Assembly: GCA_009809945.1 (NCBI GenBank)
Contig: WTPW01001155.1
Span: forward strand, 42,769 to 106,768
Length of the DNA: 64,000 nucleotides
Direction of reading: 5' to 3'
Source of the DNA: Gigaspora margarita
Taxonomy: Eukaryota > Glomeromycota > Glomeromycetes > Diversisporales > Gigasporaceae
Shown here: positions 47,100-59,610 of the stretch, in pieces
How positions within the stretch are numbered: the stretch's first letter is position 1
Layout of the letters: each line of letters opens with the position of its first letter
Position numbers and translations under genes: made by a program
Notes under the pieces: model-generated
The model's input: only the letters and a program-made list of their open reading frames with translations
What the model was told of the DNA's origin: nothing
Database searches by the model: none

Positions 47100-47929
47100 G
47101 GTTAATCTAAGAGATAATAATGGGTAATATAGGATAAAAAATATATATTGTACATACATATATCTCTGCATCAGATTGAAATATTATGTAACTTGTTAAT
47201 GAAATATAATAAACTTATATTATTATAAATTAGCTATTAGGCTTTTAAATTTAATTAAACATAATTATTGAAATTACAGTAATAAATATATTTGCTAAAA
47301 ATTTTATTATTGAAAACTGAATTTTATTACCAAAAAATAATTATCAAAATTCATCTATGATCACAAAATTTGTACTAATTGTAAGTATCTGAATTCAATA
47401 CAAAATATAATTATTTATATCATAGTTAATTAACATTTCAATATTAGACTTTTTGTATAAATGTAAAATAACTCCCAAAAGTATATTTCGAATTTTGATT
47501 AAATTAAGCTTAATTAAGCAATGCTCCTAGGCATTATTTTTATTTATACTATTATTATTTATTCTTAGTTTAGCATGGCTTTGCATAGTTAAACAAACTA
47601 TAAATTGTTTACCATATTGTTAAATTAATCTTGAAATTTGATTGGACAATAATCTAATCACATAATATCTGAATATAATCTAAGATATAACCGTTATCCT
47701 TTTATTTTAACAGGATATAAAACTGGTTATTAGATTTGATTTAAGATTATACCCTTTTGAATAAAGAGTTATCTGAGTACAACCACTATATGAAAATAGA
47801 ATTAATTAGTAAATGTTTGAAAATTATAAAATTTTTTATAATTTTATTAATAAAATTATAAAAAATATTATTATTTTCAAATTTTTACTAAATAAATTTC
47901 TTTTTAATCTTTTAAAAGAGAGTCTTGCA
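47100..47929. other. Intergenic, no gene recognised
   Basis: AT-rich. It contains a TTATAATTTTATTAATAAAATTATAA palindrome at about 47838-47863, used above as the uninterrupted reference. The 93-codon ORF at 47813-48094 runs through the palindrome and a MITE and is not a gene. Confidence 0.45.
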
Positions 47930-48445
47930 ATCAAAATAGCAGTTAAAATATTAAATCAGCCTAGTGGATTGCAAGATATAAGTATTTTAGTCTTCATAGC
48001 TATTTGTTTTCTTTTTTATTTATATAAAGAAGAAAAGGACCCTAGACATCTAGTACAGAAGTTATACATTATACATTTCAGCAAAAACCCTTAAAATTTA
48101 AAAAGCAAAAAACAGTTTTTGGCAATTATCTTGGTATTGAGTGGTCCAATTTGAATAAACTTTTTTTGAAAATGAAGCTCTTAGTAAGGTGCATCTAACA
48201 AAAAAAAAGTCCATTCAATTCTGATTACTGGATCAAAGTTATTTAAACAAATATAGTTTTGTTATTTTTAGTAAATTAGGTCAAAATTGGCCAAAATCAG
48301 TTATGACCTATATAAAAGATGTTCAGAGTTCTAAAGAAAATATATAGTCGTGAAAACTAAATACTTATATCTTGCAATCTACTAGATCGATTTTAATTGT
48401 TTAACTACCATTTTGATTGCAAGACACTTCTCTACAACTTTTTTT
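47930..48445. repeat. Palindrome split by a MITE
   Basis: GTCTTGCAATCAAAATAGCA and AGTGGATTGCAAGATATAAG at 47930-47990 face their complements at 48370-48435. The MITE at 48036-48332 sits in the centre. The same arm sequence recurs at 33620-33685 and 35930-36000. Confidence 0.7.
48036..48332. mobile_element. AGGACCC-family MITE, copy 4 (inverted interior)
   Basis: AGGACCCTAGACATCTAGTA at the left and AGATGTTCAGAGTTCT at the right. The TTGGCCAAAATC interior runs opposite to copies 1-3. Flanks AGAAGAAA and AAAGAAAA match at six of eight positions. Confidence 0.75.
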
Positions 48446-49460
48446 TTTTTTTTGGTTTTAAAGTGTTCATCTTAAAACTTAGAATTTTTATTTAAGATAC
48501 TAGAGCTGTTGATGATCTATATGGAAATCACTAGTATTTGTTACATAAACAAGGATTCAACTAGCCACACATATATTTTTGGTATCTAATTTAAGTGGTC
48601 TGCCCTAAGGTTCCACACTAGCTGCTATACCTGCAACCCAACTACAAGAATTGCCTATTTAAACTCTCTAATTCCTGTTTCTTCTGCCAATCTATTTTGT
48701 ATTACTGAAACAATCTGGTATTTAAGTTAGTCAGATAGTTCCAGATACTTATCTGTTGTCCTTAGAACCCAGCCAGATATTTCTGGTTCTATTATTCTTG
48801 AGAAAAACTTGGTAGAGCGGTACCTGTTCTACTAGATATTCATCTATACTTCAGTAACAATGTATTCACCAAGGCTTATACTTGAAGTTAGAGCGAACCT
48901 GCACCTCTACTATTACCTACTTTTACCCTTGTAAGGTTCTTTCTGATCCTAGCACCCACTATTACCTTCCTACTATTTCTTTTTAGATACATTCCAAACT
49001 TCTAATCCAGTTAGCCTAAAAGAGTCGATCTACTTGGCATTAGATGCATTTATAGTTTTTTTCCTCTTGGTACCTACTGCTAAAACATAGATTCTTTTTC
49101 TCTGGTACGATATTGGTGGCCAGGTTGGTGAACCCCAACTTTCAAGGTCTGCTTGTCCAGTTCTCCGGCTTTAGTCGAATACTCCAGTTTTGGTAGTACT
49201 ATCAAAAATCTTTGCTATTTCCTTATTTGGGACTTGCCAAATAGGCTTCTATTTCTTTGGTTTCTTGAATTTTTGTGCACCCAAAAGCTCCAATTCAAGA
49301 TAGTAAACCAAGGCTACAGGTAATATATCCTACTGATCAATGAGAAACAGTTACCAGAACACAGGTCTATTTTTTTTAAAATGTTGCTAGTGGGATTTGA
49401 ACCCTAGATCTGCTGCTAGGGTAACAACTTACCAACTTTTCTAGATCACCATACTCTTTT
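48446..49460 (-). mobile_element. tRNA-derived SINE, ~1 kb, with TSD
   Basis: TACAACTTTTTTT lies at 48433-48445 and 49461-49473. On the minus strand the head reads GTATGGTGATCTAGAAAAGT with a B box GGGTTCAAATCCCACT, and the T run after 48439 is the A tail. The body matches 6422-7365 and 34653-35906. Confidence 0.8.
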
Positions 49461-49569
49461 TACAACTTTTTTTATAAGTTAAAAAAAGGGTTACTTAGTA
49501 ACAAAAAAAGTTTTTTTTTGAAAAATTCCAAATTTAAAAATTCTAAAGACAATAAAAAAAATATTTAAT

Positions 49570-49745
49570 ATGGTTTGTCACTAAACCTGAACATGTTCAT
49601 GAACCTTGAACTAAACCTGAACTAAATTTATTTAAGTTTAGGTTCATGTTTATAAATTTTAAGTTCATGTTCAGGTTCATGTTCAAAAATTTTTTCAAGT
49701 TCAGGTTCAGGTTCATTAAACTAAACTAAACCTCAGAACCCTACA
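49570..49745. repeat. GTTCAGGTTCA-type short repeat
   Basis: Variants of AGGTTCATGTTCA and AACCTGAACTAAA on both strands make the block self-complementary. It may be a decayed short inverted-repeat element. No gene. Confidence 0.55.
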
Positions 49746-49913
49746 CTAATTATGATTTACTATTGGTCAATTTTTATAAATCATTATGTAAACATCAACA
49801 TAAGCCAAAATCAGCATCAATTGTGACAATAATTAATGTGATAAACTTGAATATTGGTGTAATAAACTCAAATTTTCATATAATAAATTTGAATTTTTAA
49901 AACCAGTTCCAAA

Positions 49914-50580
49914 TATAATCAAACCTTCATAAATGTAATATGTACAAACAAGTCTACAATGTGCATTTAGAGAGGTATTGCATTTAGAAAGAGCCAATAA
50001 ATTGCAGCTTTAAAAATTAAACCATTGAGTTTGTATAACTTTTACTAAAAACTATATAACCTATCTTAAATACTAAAATTTGATTGGCTACCTGCATTTA
50101 GGGAAGTAGTGTAATATAGAAGATTATTTAAGAAAAAATGCATTTACAGAATATAGAACATGCATTTAGTACTAATAATTTCTTATGAACAAGACAAAAA
50201 ATGTGCATTAGGAAGATATTGCATTGGGTTTGGGTCAGAATCCCGACAAACAGAATCCCGACAGGTCATAATCCCGACAAAAAAATCCCGACAATCAAAA
50301 ATCCCGACAAATCCCGACAATTAAAAAAGTGTTCGTTGAGCAATTTTACTATATAATCGCCTAAACCCAAACCCTAACCTAGGCGCACACCCTAACCCTA
50401 ACCTATGCACCCGCCTAACCCTACCCTAACTTAAATAAACTTTATAATTTTTTGTTGTCGGGATTTGTCGGGATTTTTACTGTCGGGATTTTTTTGTCGG
50501 GATTATGACCTGTCGGGATTCTGTTTGTCGGGATTTTGACCAGCACCCATTGCATTTATGAAGGTTGTATTTTTAATTTT
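49914..50580. mobile_element. Decayed pogo-like MITE with nested insertion
   Basis: TAATCAAACCTTCATAAATG at the left and TTTATGAAGGTTGTA at the right, with GCATTTAGAGAGGTA, AACCATTGAGTTTGTATAAC and ACCTATCTTAAATACTAAAA shared with the inverted copy at 17111-17411. It is interrupted by 50226-50548. Confidence 0.65.
50226..50548. mobile_element. ATCCCGACA-repeat palindromic MITE, 8-bp TSD
   Basis: Ends GGGTTTGGGTCAGAATCCCG and (complement) GGGTGCTGGTCAAAATCCCG, flanked by ATTGCATT at 50218-50225 and 50549-50556. Each arm has five or six spaced AATCCCGACA units. The loop (50360-50430) holds CCTAACCTAGGCGCACACCC and ACCCTAACCCTAACC. It is nested in a pogo-like MITE. Confidence 0.85.
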
Positions 50581-50674
50581 TAGCCAATCAAAATGCAAAG
50601 ACATCAAATTTCAATGTGAAATTTTTGAAAATGGAACAAATAAATAATAAGCTACGGATAATAAGTATTTATTT

Positions 50675-53600
50675 CTATCCCTCATAAGAACTCGTTTCAT
50701 AAGAATTCGAGGCATGTTTTGGTACAAATTTAAAACTCTCATGTGCTGGACCTAAAAACATCTCACTATATAAATTGAAGAATATGTATCTCTTAGTCAT
50801 ATTTTATAACACAAATTTGTTGAATATTAATTGAAATTCACCTTAGTTTTACCCAATCATTGCTATTTCCACTAGCCAACAAAGTTTCTAATTCATCCCT
50901 CCCACGAAAGAACGGAGGACGCTCATTTATACGTTGTGGCAAGACCTCAAGCAGTCCGACGGGAATATATCTAAAGGCAATTAATTTTAACATTTACAAA
51001 CATTAATAGTAAAATAACAAAAGCGCAGATTTCATTACCTGTATAGGAAACTCATCCATTCGCAAAAGAATCTACGAGTCTGATTAATCCCCTATAAAAT
51101 AAATAAAAATTAATAAAAATTAAAAATAAATGCAGCGTAAATGATAACAAGAAATCAAAAGAGATGATAAATTACAATAGAATCAGATCCCCAATGTTCC
51201 ATTCCGTAATCACAATACTTTTTCAAAATGTCTAACCTTTCCCTAGATGAAATATCATAATGTCTCCTTGATTTGATTTCATCAAATATCCAAGGCTTAA
51301 TCTTCATAATTATAAACAAACATTGATAAGAAGTTTTATTCAAACTTAAACCAACAATATCTAAATTTATGATTGCTTACCAAAGCACCACGTCCAATCA
51401 TGACACCATCAACGTGATGTTTTTCTATATGTTCATAATAATCTGTATATCCGAGCACGTCTCCATTGCCTAATAGTACTTGGAATTAATATTCATGAGA
51501 ATAAATCGAAAAAAGGCATAATGGTATATTACCAAATAGTGGCATCTCATTTGCAGTAAATGAAACTTTAGAAATGTATTTCCAATCAGCAAGTTTAGTA
51601 TATCGTTGCTGGCGTGAACGACCATGTAACTATTTTTAGTCAATAAAAATAAAACATATACTAATAAACGTGATGTCTAAAATATTTGAAATATAATGGA
51701 ATTTTTTGCGTAAAAATGGAATATTAACCGTAGCCATCGACACGCCCTGAATAATTAAACAACAAAATAAAAACCTTAGTACGCAGATCAATAGCGAATT
51801 GAAATGCTGTTAAGTATAATGCTTACCCAATTTTCGAATTTTGGCACAAGTTTATGTGCAACAGGTGTATCATCCTGAATACCTGTACGTAATTTTACAG
51901 TAATTGGTAAATCCGTAACCTTAATAGAATGAAAAAATAATTTTAATAAGGATATGAACATATTAACCAATAATTAGTTCATACTAACCCTATTCATACC
52001 CCGAAGAATTTTCCCTAATCTTCCATCGTGTCGTAAAAGTGCAGTTCCTCCCCCCTAAGTTCAAAATAATACATAAGCCACTATTTTTTTGTAATGCTTG
52101 TAGAGATTTACTCACTAAATATTACCTTATTATAAACCAAATCAATGGGGCATCCCAAATTGACATCGATAAAATCAACTTCAATCTCATTAATCAATAC
52201 CTCCGCGCATTTTACCATATGTTGCGCCTTGCAACCACAAATTTGAACGCCAAAAATATCTTCGCTAACATGTCTTTTCAATAATGCCCACTCACTTTGT
52301 TGCCCTTGAAGCAAATTTGTGGCCATTGCCATTTCACCGCATGTAATATCAGCACCAAATTCTTTACATATGCGGCGAAAAGGAAGATTACCCACTGTAG
52401 TTAATGGTGCAAGATATAACTTGTTTTTGAAAGATATCTTGAAAGTTTGATATGAAATTTTGCAAAATAAAATTAATAAAGTCAACAAACGAAAATATTT
52501 GTAGTTGAAAATAATTTGAAAACAATTATGTTTAAAATACCTTTTTCTTTTCACAGGCACGAAGTGGTACATCAGGGGTATCAGTTGATGCACTAAAATC
52601 TTCCATCTTATCTCTGATTAAGATGGTATCATCTGATTTCATTTCACAAGCCCCTTCGTTATCATTTCCCAGTGTTTGCACAGTCAAATTCTTATCATTA
52701 AGTTCCGTTGTCGAATGATGAATATTTATTTCTGTAATAGATGTATCATCAGTTATGACTTGATTTTGTGAAGTGGTAATTTGATCACTTTTATCGGTAA
52801 CAAGATCTGTAGCTTGCAATTTAGCTAATTTGTTTTGTTCCTCAATTTCCAATTGCTTTGAAATTTCTCCGTCAATTTCTTTAAGATATGAATCAGATTT
52901 TGGAAATCTGTACTAATATATTAACCATATTAGATAATATTAAACAACAATTTATCGGTAACCGAAATTTTTAATAACATACTAGATTTTTCCTGAGAAG
53001 TTTTTGCATTTCATGTGTTAGGCCATTTTTTTCTTCGACTATTCCTAATGAAGCAAGCTAAGGAATAAATTGCAAATAAATATTAAATAGAAAAACATAG
53101 AATAAATGAAGTATTAAATGAATTAAATTTACCTTCTCGTTCACAATCAATTTTCCATCAGGAGTCATATGTGACTTAGAAAATCGACACTTATATCCAT
53201 AACGACATCTTTGTATAAAAAAAAAAAAAAAAGTTTATCACATTAATCCATTTTTTCGTCATTAATGATGATAAAATTGAATATTATCATGCTTACTTTC
53301 CAAATTTTTCGAAATTCACACATCGATCTCCTAAATCTTTTTCTTTAATTTCCAAAAAAGCAGTCAAATCATGATCGTATTTACATCTATTCACAAAAAT
53401 TTAGATATAAAACTATCCGATAACAGTATGAAATTCATATAATTCATGTTTAATATTACAAGCATACTGATCAAAATCGCAATTTTCTCCAATTGCAGTT
53501 TTATGGCATAACTAAAAATTATAGACAAATATAAATAAATCTAAATGTGATCTATTATTGAACATATTAAATTACATAGGCTGCTTACTCGTTTAACTTC

Positions 53601-54007
53601 GGTGAAAGTTTTTACTGCACGTTCCTTATATCGTTTATTTGATTCGCGTGTTCGTGTAATACGACTCTTCTTTTTCGGAGGTTCCTAATTAAAGAAATCA
53701 TAATAAATTCAGCATTTTGCGATAATATTTTATTTCTAATTTGATTCATTATACAACCTCAGATACTGCACTATCCGGTGTATCTTCAAGAACAGCTCCC
53801 GTGCCAATCTCGGCAATCTCGGCAATCTCTTGCTTGATAAATTTATCTTCTTTTTTGATAATATATCTGATCGAATGTACGTTAAATTGCGTTAAATTGA
53901 GTCTTAAAAATATACAGATAGCGACTATTTAAAAAACTAAAATATACTTACTCTTGTTTGATAGGTGCAATTCCGTTTCGACGTAGCGGTTCCTCGGATG
54001 AATTCAT
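50675..54007 (-). CDS. DUS3: tRNA-dihydrouridine(47) synthase (DUS3)
   Basis: A flavin enzyme that reduces U47 in the variable loop of tRNAs. Eighteen exons sum to 1992 nt (663 aa), from ATG 54007 to TAG 50675, with the smallest exon only 18 nt (51729-51746). The N-terminus [20 protein letters not shown] matches the family start. CCCH fingers are [20 protein letters not shown] and [13 protein letters not shown]. The TIM-barrel core begins [20 protein letters not shown], with [10 protein letters not shown], the active-site [48 protein letters not shown] and GVMIGRGAL. The C-terminal helical part includes [12 protein letters not shown] and ends [15 protein letters not shown]. All parts are present, so it is probably functional. 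It is divergent from SMP3. Confidence 0.95.
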
Positions 54008-54679
54008 CGTCAATTTGTACGAATTTGATGAATCGCAAATTTAAAGTAATTTTAGCATTAAAATTATCTGTGGCGGTATCTGCGGCCATTTGGTATACTG
54101 ATCCGGAAAGATCCGCATCAACTTTTAAGTCAGCAAGGACCCCAAAAGTTCTGCAACGTGACTCTACCGCAGACACACATTATATCGATATAGTTATATA
54201 CATAGTTTAATTCTTACAAGCTATAAACGAAGATATCTTAAGAAAAAACTCTAAATTAGAGAACATTTCTGAATATTATGTTTGTAGAATTCAAAAATGT
54301 CATCAAATATTAAAGTTATCAAGGTTTTTGTCAAGACATGTATCTTGGAAAAAATAGTGATAAAGTTGTTTTACCAAAGTTTAAGCAAAGAAATCTCGGT
54401 AAGATTGGTTCAAATTTTGATGAGATATTTTTGAATCTTTCAGATATATATAATTGAAAAATGTTTAAATATTTTCAGATGTATATAATATAATATGTTC
54501 TACTGCGCCAGAGATCACGTTACAATACTTTTTGGGGGTCTTAGATAATTCGATCAGCTGCATAAAATCATATTCTCATAATTTTGTAATTCTGTAATTC
54601 TGTAATTCTGCAATTGTGTAAAATTCAAGAATTGTTAACGTGTGAGGTACACATGTATACACTTTCGTAACAACCAGTA
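54008..54679. promoter_or_regulatory. Shared 5' region between DUS3 and SMP3
   Basis: The 672 bp separate the two divergent start codons, so both promoters must lie here or overlap the genes. 54588-54612 has four TGTAATTC-like units. ORFs at 53937-54210 overlap DUS3 exon 1 in the wrong frames and are not genes. Confidence 0.5.
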
Positions 54680-57600
54680 ATGATGATATATGATTGGAAA
54701 AACGTTATGATCTATATTTTCTTATGTTTTTTGAGATTAATTTGTGCTTTATCGCCTGGGTATATTCATCCCGATGAATTCTTTCAATCCCCAGAAATTA
54801 TGGGTGGTTTGTATTTTGATAAATCATTTTTTTTAACATTGCTTGATCTTACTTGACATTGCTTGACATTTAATTATTTTATTGATAAAACATTCGATAA
54901 TAGGAGATGTATTTGGGTTTGAGGTATTTAGACCTTGGGAATTTGAACAATATCCACAGTGTCGCTCTATAGTCATTCCGTAAGCAATTAATATTTGAAT
55001 TATATTTGAATCATGGTTTTTTTCCAATCTAATTTATTGTGTTGTAATAAAAATTAGGGCTTTAACCATTGGATTACCATTTAAATTGTTAAAAATTTGG
55101 AATAATTTGAGGATAGGAATGGGATTAACTGGTACATTAATTGTTTTAACAAAAGACAACTTTTAAATTAGCAATGTCGTGGAAATCTTGTTAATTATCA
55201 CAATAATTGCACAGATATCATTAATTCCTATTCCATTTTCTTGACGCAAAGACTTAGCTTCTTTTTCTTATCATTCGTGATAGGTATAATTACACAGTTT
55301 TCTTATTTATAAACAATTAAAAAAATTAAATTCTAACATGAAACATTAATTAATAGATTATACTGGTTATACAATAGCTAAATTGTATTATCCAAGAAAT
55401 GCTATCAAATCCTTACTTGTTTTTGCATCATCATACGTTCTTCTTATATTCTATACCCGGCCTTTTTCAAATACCGTCGAATCTATCATATTATCACTTT
55501 GTTTTATCGTATATATAAAAGCTACTACACCAACTGAGTCACAAGTTCGAAAACAAAACATGTCTTCTTCAGTCAAGGTATTGACTTCAAGATAAATCTT
55601 CTTATACAGTAAAACATTTTATTACATTCAAAAGATGAAGTATGAATAATAATACAGTTTTATTATAGTAATCCCCAAATTATAATTAATGAATACTTTT
55701 TTTTTTAAATTTATTTTATTTCTATTTTTTTTCATGAAAAATTTGTTTATAGGAAGAAGTTTCAGCGAATTATGCATTTCTCTTGGGTTCCCTTATAGCT
55801 TTGGGTATCTTTACTAGAGTCACATTTATACTTTACGTATTTCCAATTGGAGTAGCTGTACTTTATCATGTATTTCTTTCACCCAGAACTTTGAACAAAA
55901 ATTGGTATATAATTATTTATATTGATTTTGCTTATAAATTTTGTTTATATATTATTTAAGGTAATTTAAAGAATAACTTATAACACTAAATTTATGAAAA
56001 TTATTAAGGACCGAAAAGTTTCAAGAATTGATTCCTTTTGCATTTGGCATTGTCTTTATAAGTGCAATTTGTGTTATAATCGATTCTTTATATTTTGGAA
56101 CATTAAAGCTCATAGATAATGGTGTTGTCTTGACTAAACATCATATATTTGAATTTTTAAGTAATCCAATAACATTACTTAAAGTTGAGTGGCAGGTGAA
56201 AATTAACTAAATTATTCACATAATTACACACATATATATATATGTATGATAATAAATTACATTTTTATACTTTTTTGTAGGGAAATTTAATATTTACACC
56301 GTTAAATAACATTCTTTACAATCTCGACTCTAATAATTTATCAGAACATGGGCTTCATCCTAGATATCTTCACATTTACAATTTTACGCTACTTTTTGGA
56401 CCACTTGTGTTATTGACAATGAAGGATCTTAATGTCAGTTTTAATTACATGAGATTTACAGCTAAGAAAAGATATAAGACTGGTGAGCTATCAATGAATA
56501 TGGATTATTGGTTTATGCTATCATTCAATATTTGTAATTAGATGGCTAATGTTAATGGCCAACATTTTACAACACAATATATAATGTATATTATTTGATA
56601 TAATAATACTTATATACATTATTTACAATTTCATAAAAACTTTTAATAATTATTTTGTCCTTTTAACAGTTATTATTTACAGTGGCCTGTGCGGGTTCAT
56701 ATTACTTTCATTGATACCGCACCAAGAACCAAGATTTCTATTACCACTTTTAGTTTCTGTTGTAATAGTACCTTCAGACAGATTACAAAAATTACCAAAA
56801 TTATTTTGGGTATGCTAATCATAAACGATGAAAATTATCAAAAATTTTGATTATAATTAAAAATCAAACTTAAATTATTATTTATTATTTATTATTTATT
56901 TAATTTAAAAAGCTTGCATGGGTAATATTTAATGCCATATTTACAGTATTCTTTGGTGGATATCATCAAGCAGGAATTATACCAATAATTCAAAGACTAC
57001 AATATCAAACAATTGGGTTCAGGAATTGCGAGGAATACGAAGGAACAGTTCGTTGTGATATTGGTAGAAAGATTATTAGACCAGGTTTGTTTATGAATAA
57101 CTTATTAATTATTTCTTTTTAGACTTATTAATTAAATTACTATTATATAAATATAGTCGTAAAAAACTCTTCTTCGGAGACTTTTATAACAAACATAATA
57201 TTTTACAAAACTTATATGCCTCCACGTCATCTATTTTGTTATCCAGAAGCTTGGCGTGGTATTATATAGCTTCTTATTTCATTTACATTTTACATATTTT
57301 TTTTTTTAATATTTTAAAAATATAAATTTATAAAATTACAGACACAAATATACAAGTTAATATTCACGATCTAGCTGGTCGACCAATTAGGATTTTAGAA
57401 ACTTTGTTGTTGAAACAAGTTAATCCAAGAAGACAATTAATCACGCCTAATTTGATGAGACATATCCATTTTCAACGACGTGTCGATGGTAATGTTACAT
57501 TAAGACAATATGAAAGGTATTTAAATAATAATATTATTATTTAAAAAAAAAAAAAAAAAAAAAAAAATTTAAATTTTAAATTATATATATTATTTTTGCA

Positions 57601-57801
57601 AATAGAACATTGTTAGTAACGCCTTCAACAACAGACTTATCAATATTTGAAGAACATAATGAGTTACATTCAAACTCAGAAATCAAGAAAATTGAATTGG
57701 TGTTGATTGACAAATATTGGCCGCATCTAAATTTTGATTATCTTGATAGAGTTTTTAAACATGGAATATATTTAAATGTCTATGCTGTTACACAAAGATG
57801 A
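54680..57801 (+). CDS. SMP3: GPI mannosyltransferase 4 (SMP3/PIGZ)
   Basis: Adds the fourth mannose to glycosylphosphatidylinositol anchors in the ER membrane (GT22 family; substrate dolichol-phosphate-mannose). Thirteen exons sum to 1893 nt (630 aa), and every junction is in phase. The catalytic lumenal motif YIHPDEFFQSPEIMG comes early, followed by RPWEFEQYPQCRS, then several membrane helices (RLSFFFLSFVIDY, SLLVFASSYVLLIFYTRPFS). The GT22 signature HQEPRFLLPLL lies in exon 9, and YKTYMPPRHLF in exon 11. The exon 3/4 join uses an intron ending TTGCACAG at 55214; the earlier AG at about 55171 would break the frame. The start ATG ATG at 54680 is close to the first hydrophobic helix. It appears intact. 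Confidence 0.93.
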
Positions 57802-59610
57802 TTTATTTATTTGTAAAAAATTGGTTTCAAAAAAAAAAAATTTTTTTTTCTATTTTAATATGTGCTAAGAGTAAATAAACGTGCAGAGTCGGTTTAAACT
57901 ATTTTGATTAAAACTTTATGAACTGCAATGTATCTTTATTTGGAAACTTTTCTGTTAAACTATTACTTGAGAAAATTTAGCCACATGCCGAAACATGTTG
58001 AAACGTGCTGAAATAAATCGAAAATTAGAACTCAATCAATAATCAATGATTATTAAATTTAATTTACGATTAATCTCAGATTAAAAATTTTACCAATCAT
58101 GTTTAAAATAAAATAAATCATTTAAGAAAGCATTTAAAATACTTTTTATACAAGTTGAGATAATAAATTAAATAACTAACTCCTATTAATTTGATATTTT
58201 AAGCAATTTGGTGTTAATTTGTCGTGGAAATGTTATTTTTCAAAAATAAAGGATAGGTCATCACAAGAACACTCAAAATAAAGGTTTTATATTGTTAAAT
58301 CATTTGTAAAAAAAGCTGTAGGTCGCTCGTTCCTTGACAATATAAACACCAATTGTTAGAACTGGATTCAGTTGAAAATTCAATTACTAGTAGTGTCAAA
58401 GAATATTAAAAAATGAGATACCATGTCGTTGAGACAAAAAATTCCGAACAAGAAATTATATCTTGGGCATCCTAAAATATTAACATTAATAGTAGTTCTT
58501 GTAAAGATAAATACAGTAAATATCGAAATTAAATAAACCTCATTCAAAACCATACATATATTTGAATTTTTCCTCATATATATTGTAGTAACTATACTCG
58601 CTAACAAAATAAATTCCAAATTTCTAAATAAAATCATTACAGGGTAACAATAACACATATTTATTATATTTTAACCAATTTTAATTGTTTGGACGTTTCT
58701 TCCTATTAAAAGGTACTGTAAAAAACCTTTTGATGAAAATTACTATTTAATTTATGCCATGCTAATTATGCCATTTAGTATGATTTAAAACTAAAAATTG
58801 TTTTTTTTTTTTTCATTGACTATAAAAGTTATTTTTTCATTTTTCTTGATACATATTTAATTCATTCAATCGCTTACTAAAAAAAATAATTTTGCTTATT
58901 TAACGTTAAAATAAGCAGATGAAACCAATACTATAAAAAGAAGCAAAGACGGATTAACTAAATACATGTTCATGCAAACAAACTTCGTAGTAGTGTAAAG
59001 CATTTAACCACGCAATTAAGCACGTATGGAAGTACGTTACGTTACGTACGTGTATGCGTACGAACTTTACATGAGTACCACTTTTTTTTGTATAACCGTA
59101 TTTTTTCCATAGTAAGCCCTAACGTATCTACCAAACTGCAGTACATAAGTTACTTACATTAGGAATAATCATAGTTTGTACCCCCAATTGGCTTCCTTTT
59201 TAAGAAAAGAACGGCTCGTCTAATAAAATCTCCCACACTTATGTAATGAAGTTAGCATCAATATTTGTTTCATATAACCTTTATGTGAGTCGTGTCAAAT
59301 AATCAATATATGTATTACGTACAATTTCGCCGATCTAACATTTCAGTTAGCACTTAATTACGATTCATCAAAAAAAAAACTTTTTTTTTTTTTCCTCGTA
59401 TATATATATATATATACATATGTATGTATGTATGTATATATATATAGATATTTAAAAAAAAAAAAAAAAAAAAAAAAAACTTCCACCTAGACAGATAATT
59501 TATCACGGGACATCTATAAGCAGTTTGTCCTTATTAACTAGCCACTCGAAAATTTTTCTTGATTTTCAGATAGTCGGGAACTACTTTTATCATTTTATCA
59601 TTGTCTTAAT
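57802..59610. other. Intergenic, 5' flank of the 59611 gene
   Basis: No gene seen. ORF 58380-58658 (minus) is hydrophobic but unsupported. 59030-59070 has overlapping ACGTTACGTACGT motifs. 59390-59480 has a T run, a TATATATA/TATGTATG microsatellite and a ~26-bp A run, just before the pyrimidine-rich leader of the next gene. Confidence 0.5.

Noticed and set aside
50226..50548. Possible CRISPR-like array of AATCCCGACA
   Set aside because: The repeats are 10 bp, reverse direction at the centre, have no unique spacers of constant size, and lie in an element with a TSD in a eukaryotic genome.
55132..55171. Frameshift in SMP3 after exon 3
   Set aside because: Using the AG at 55214 instead of 55171 as acceptor keeps every junction in phase, so no damage is needed.
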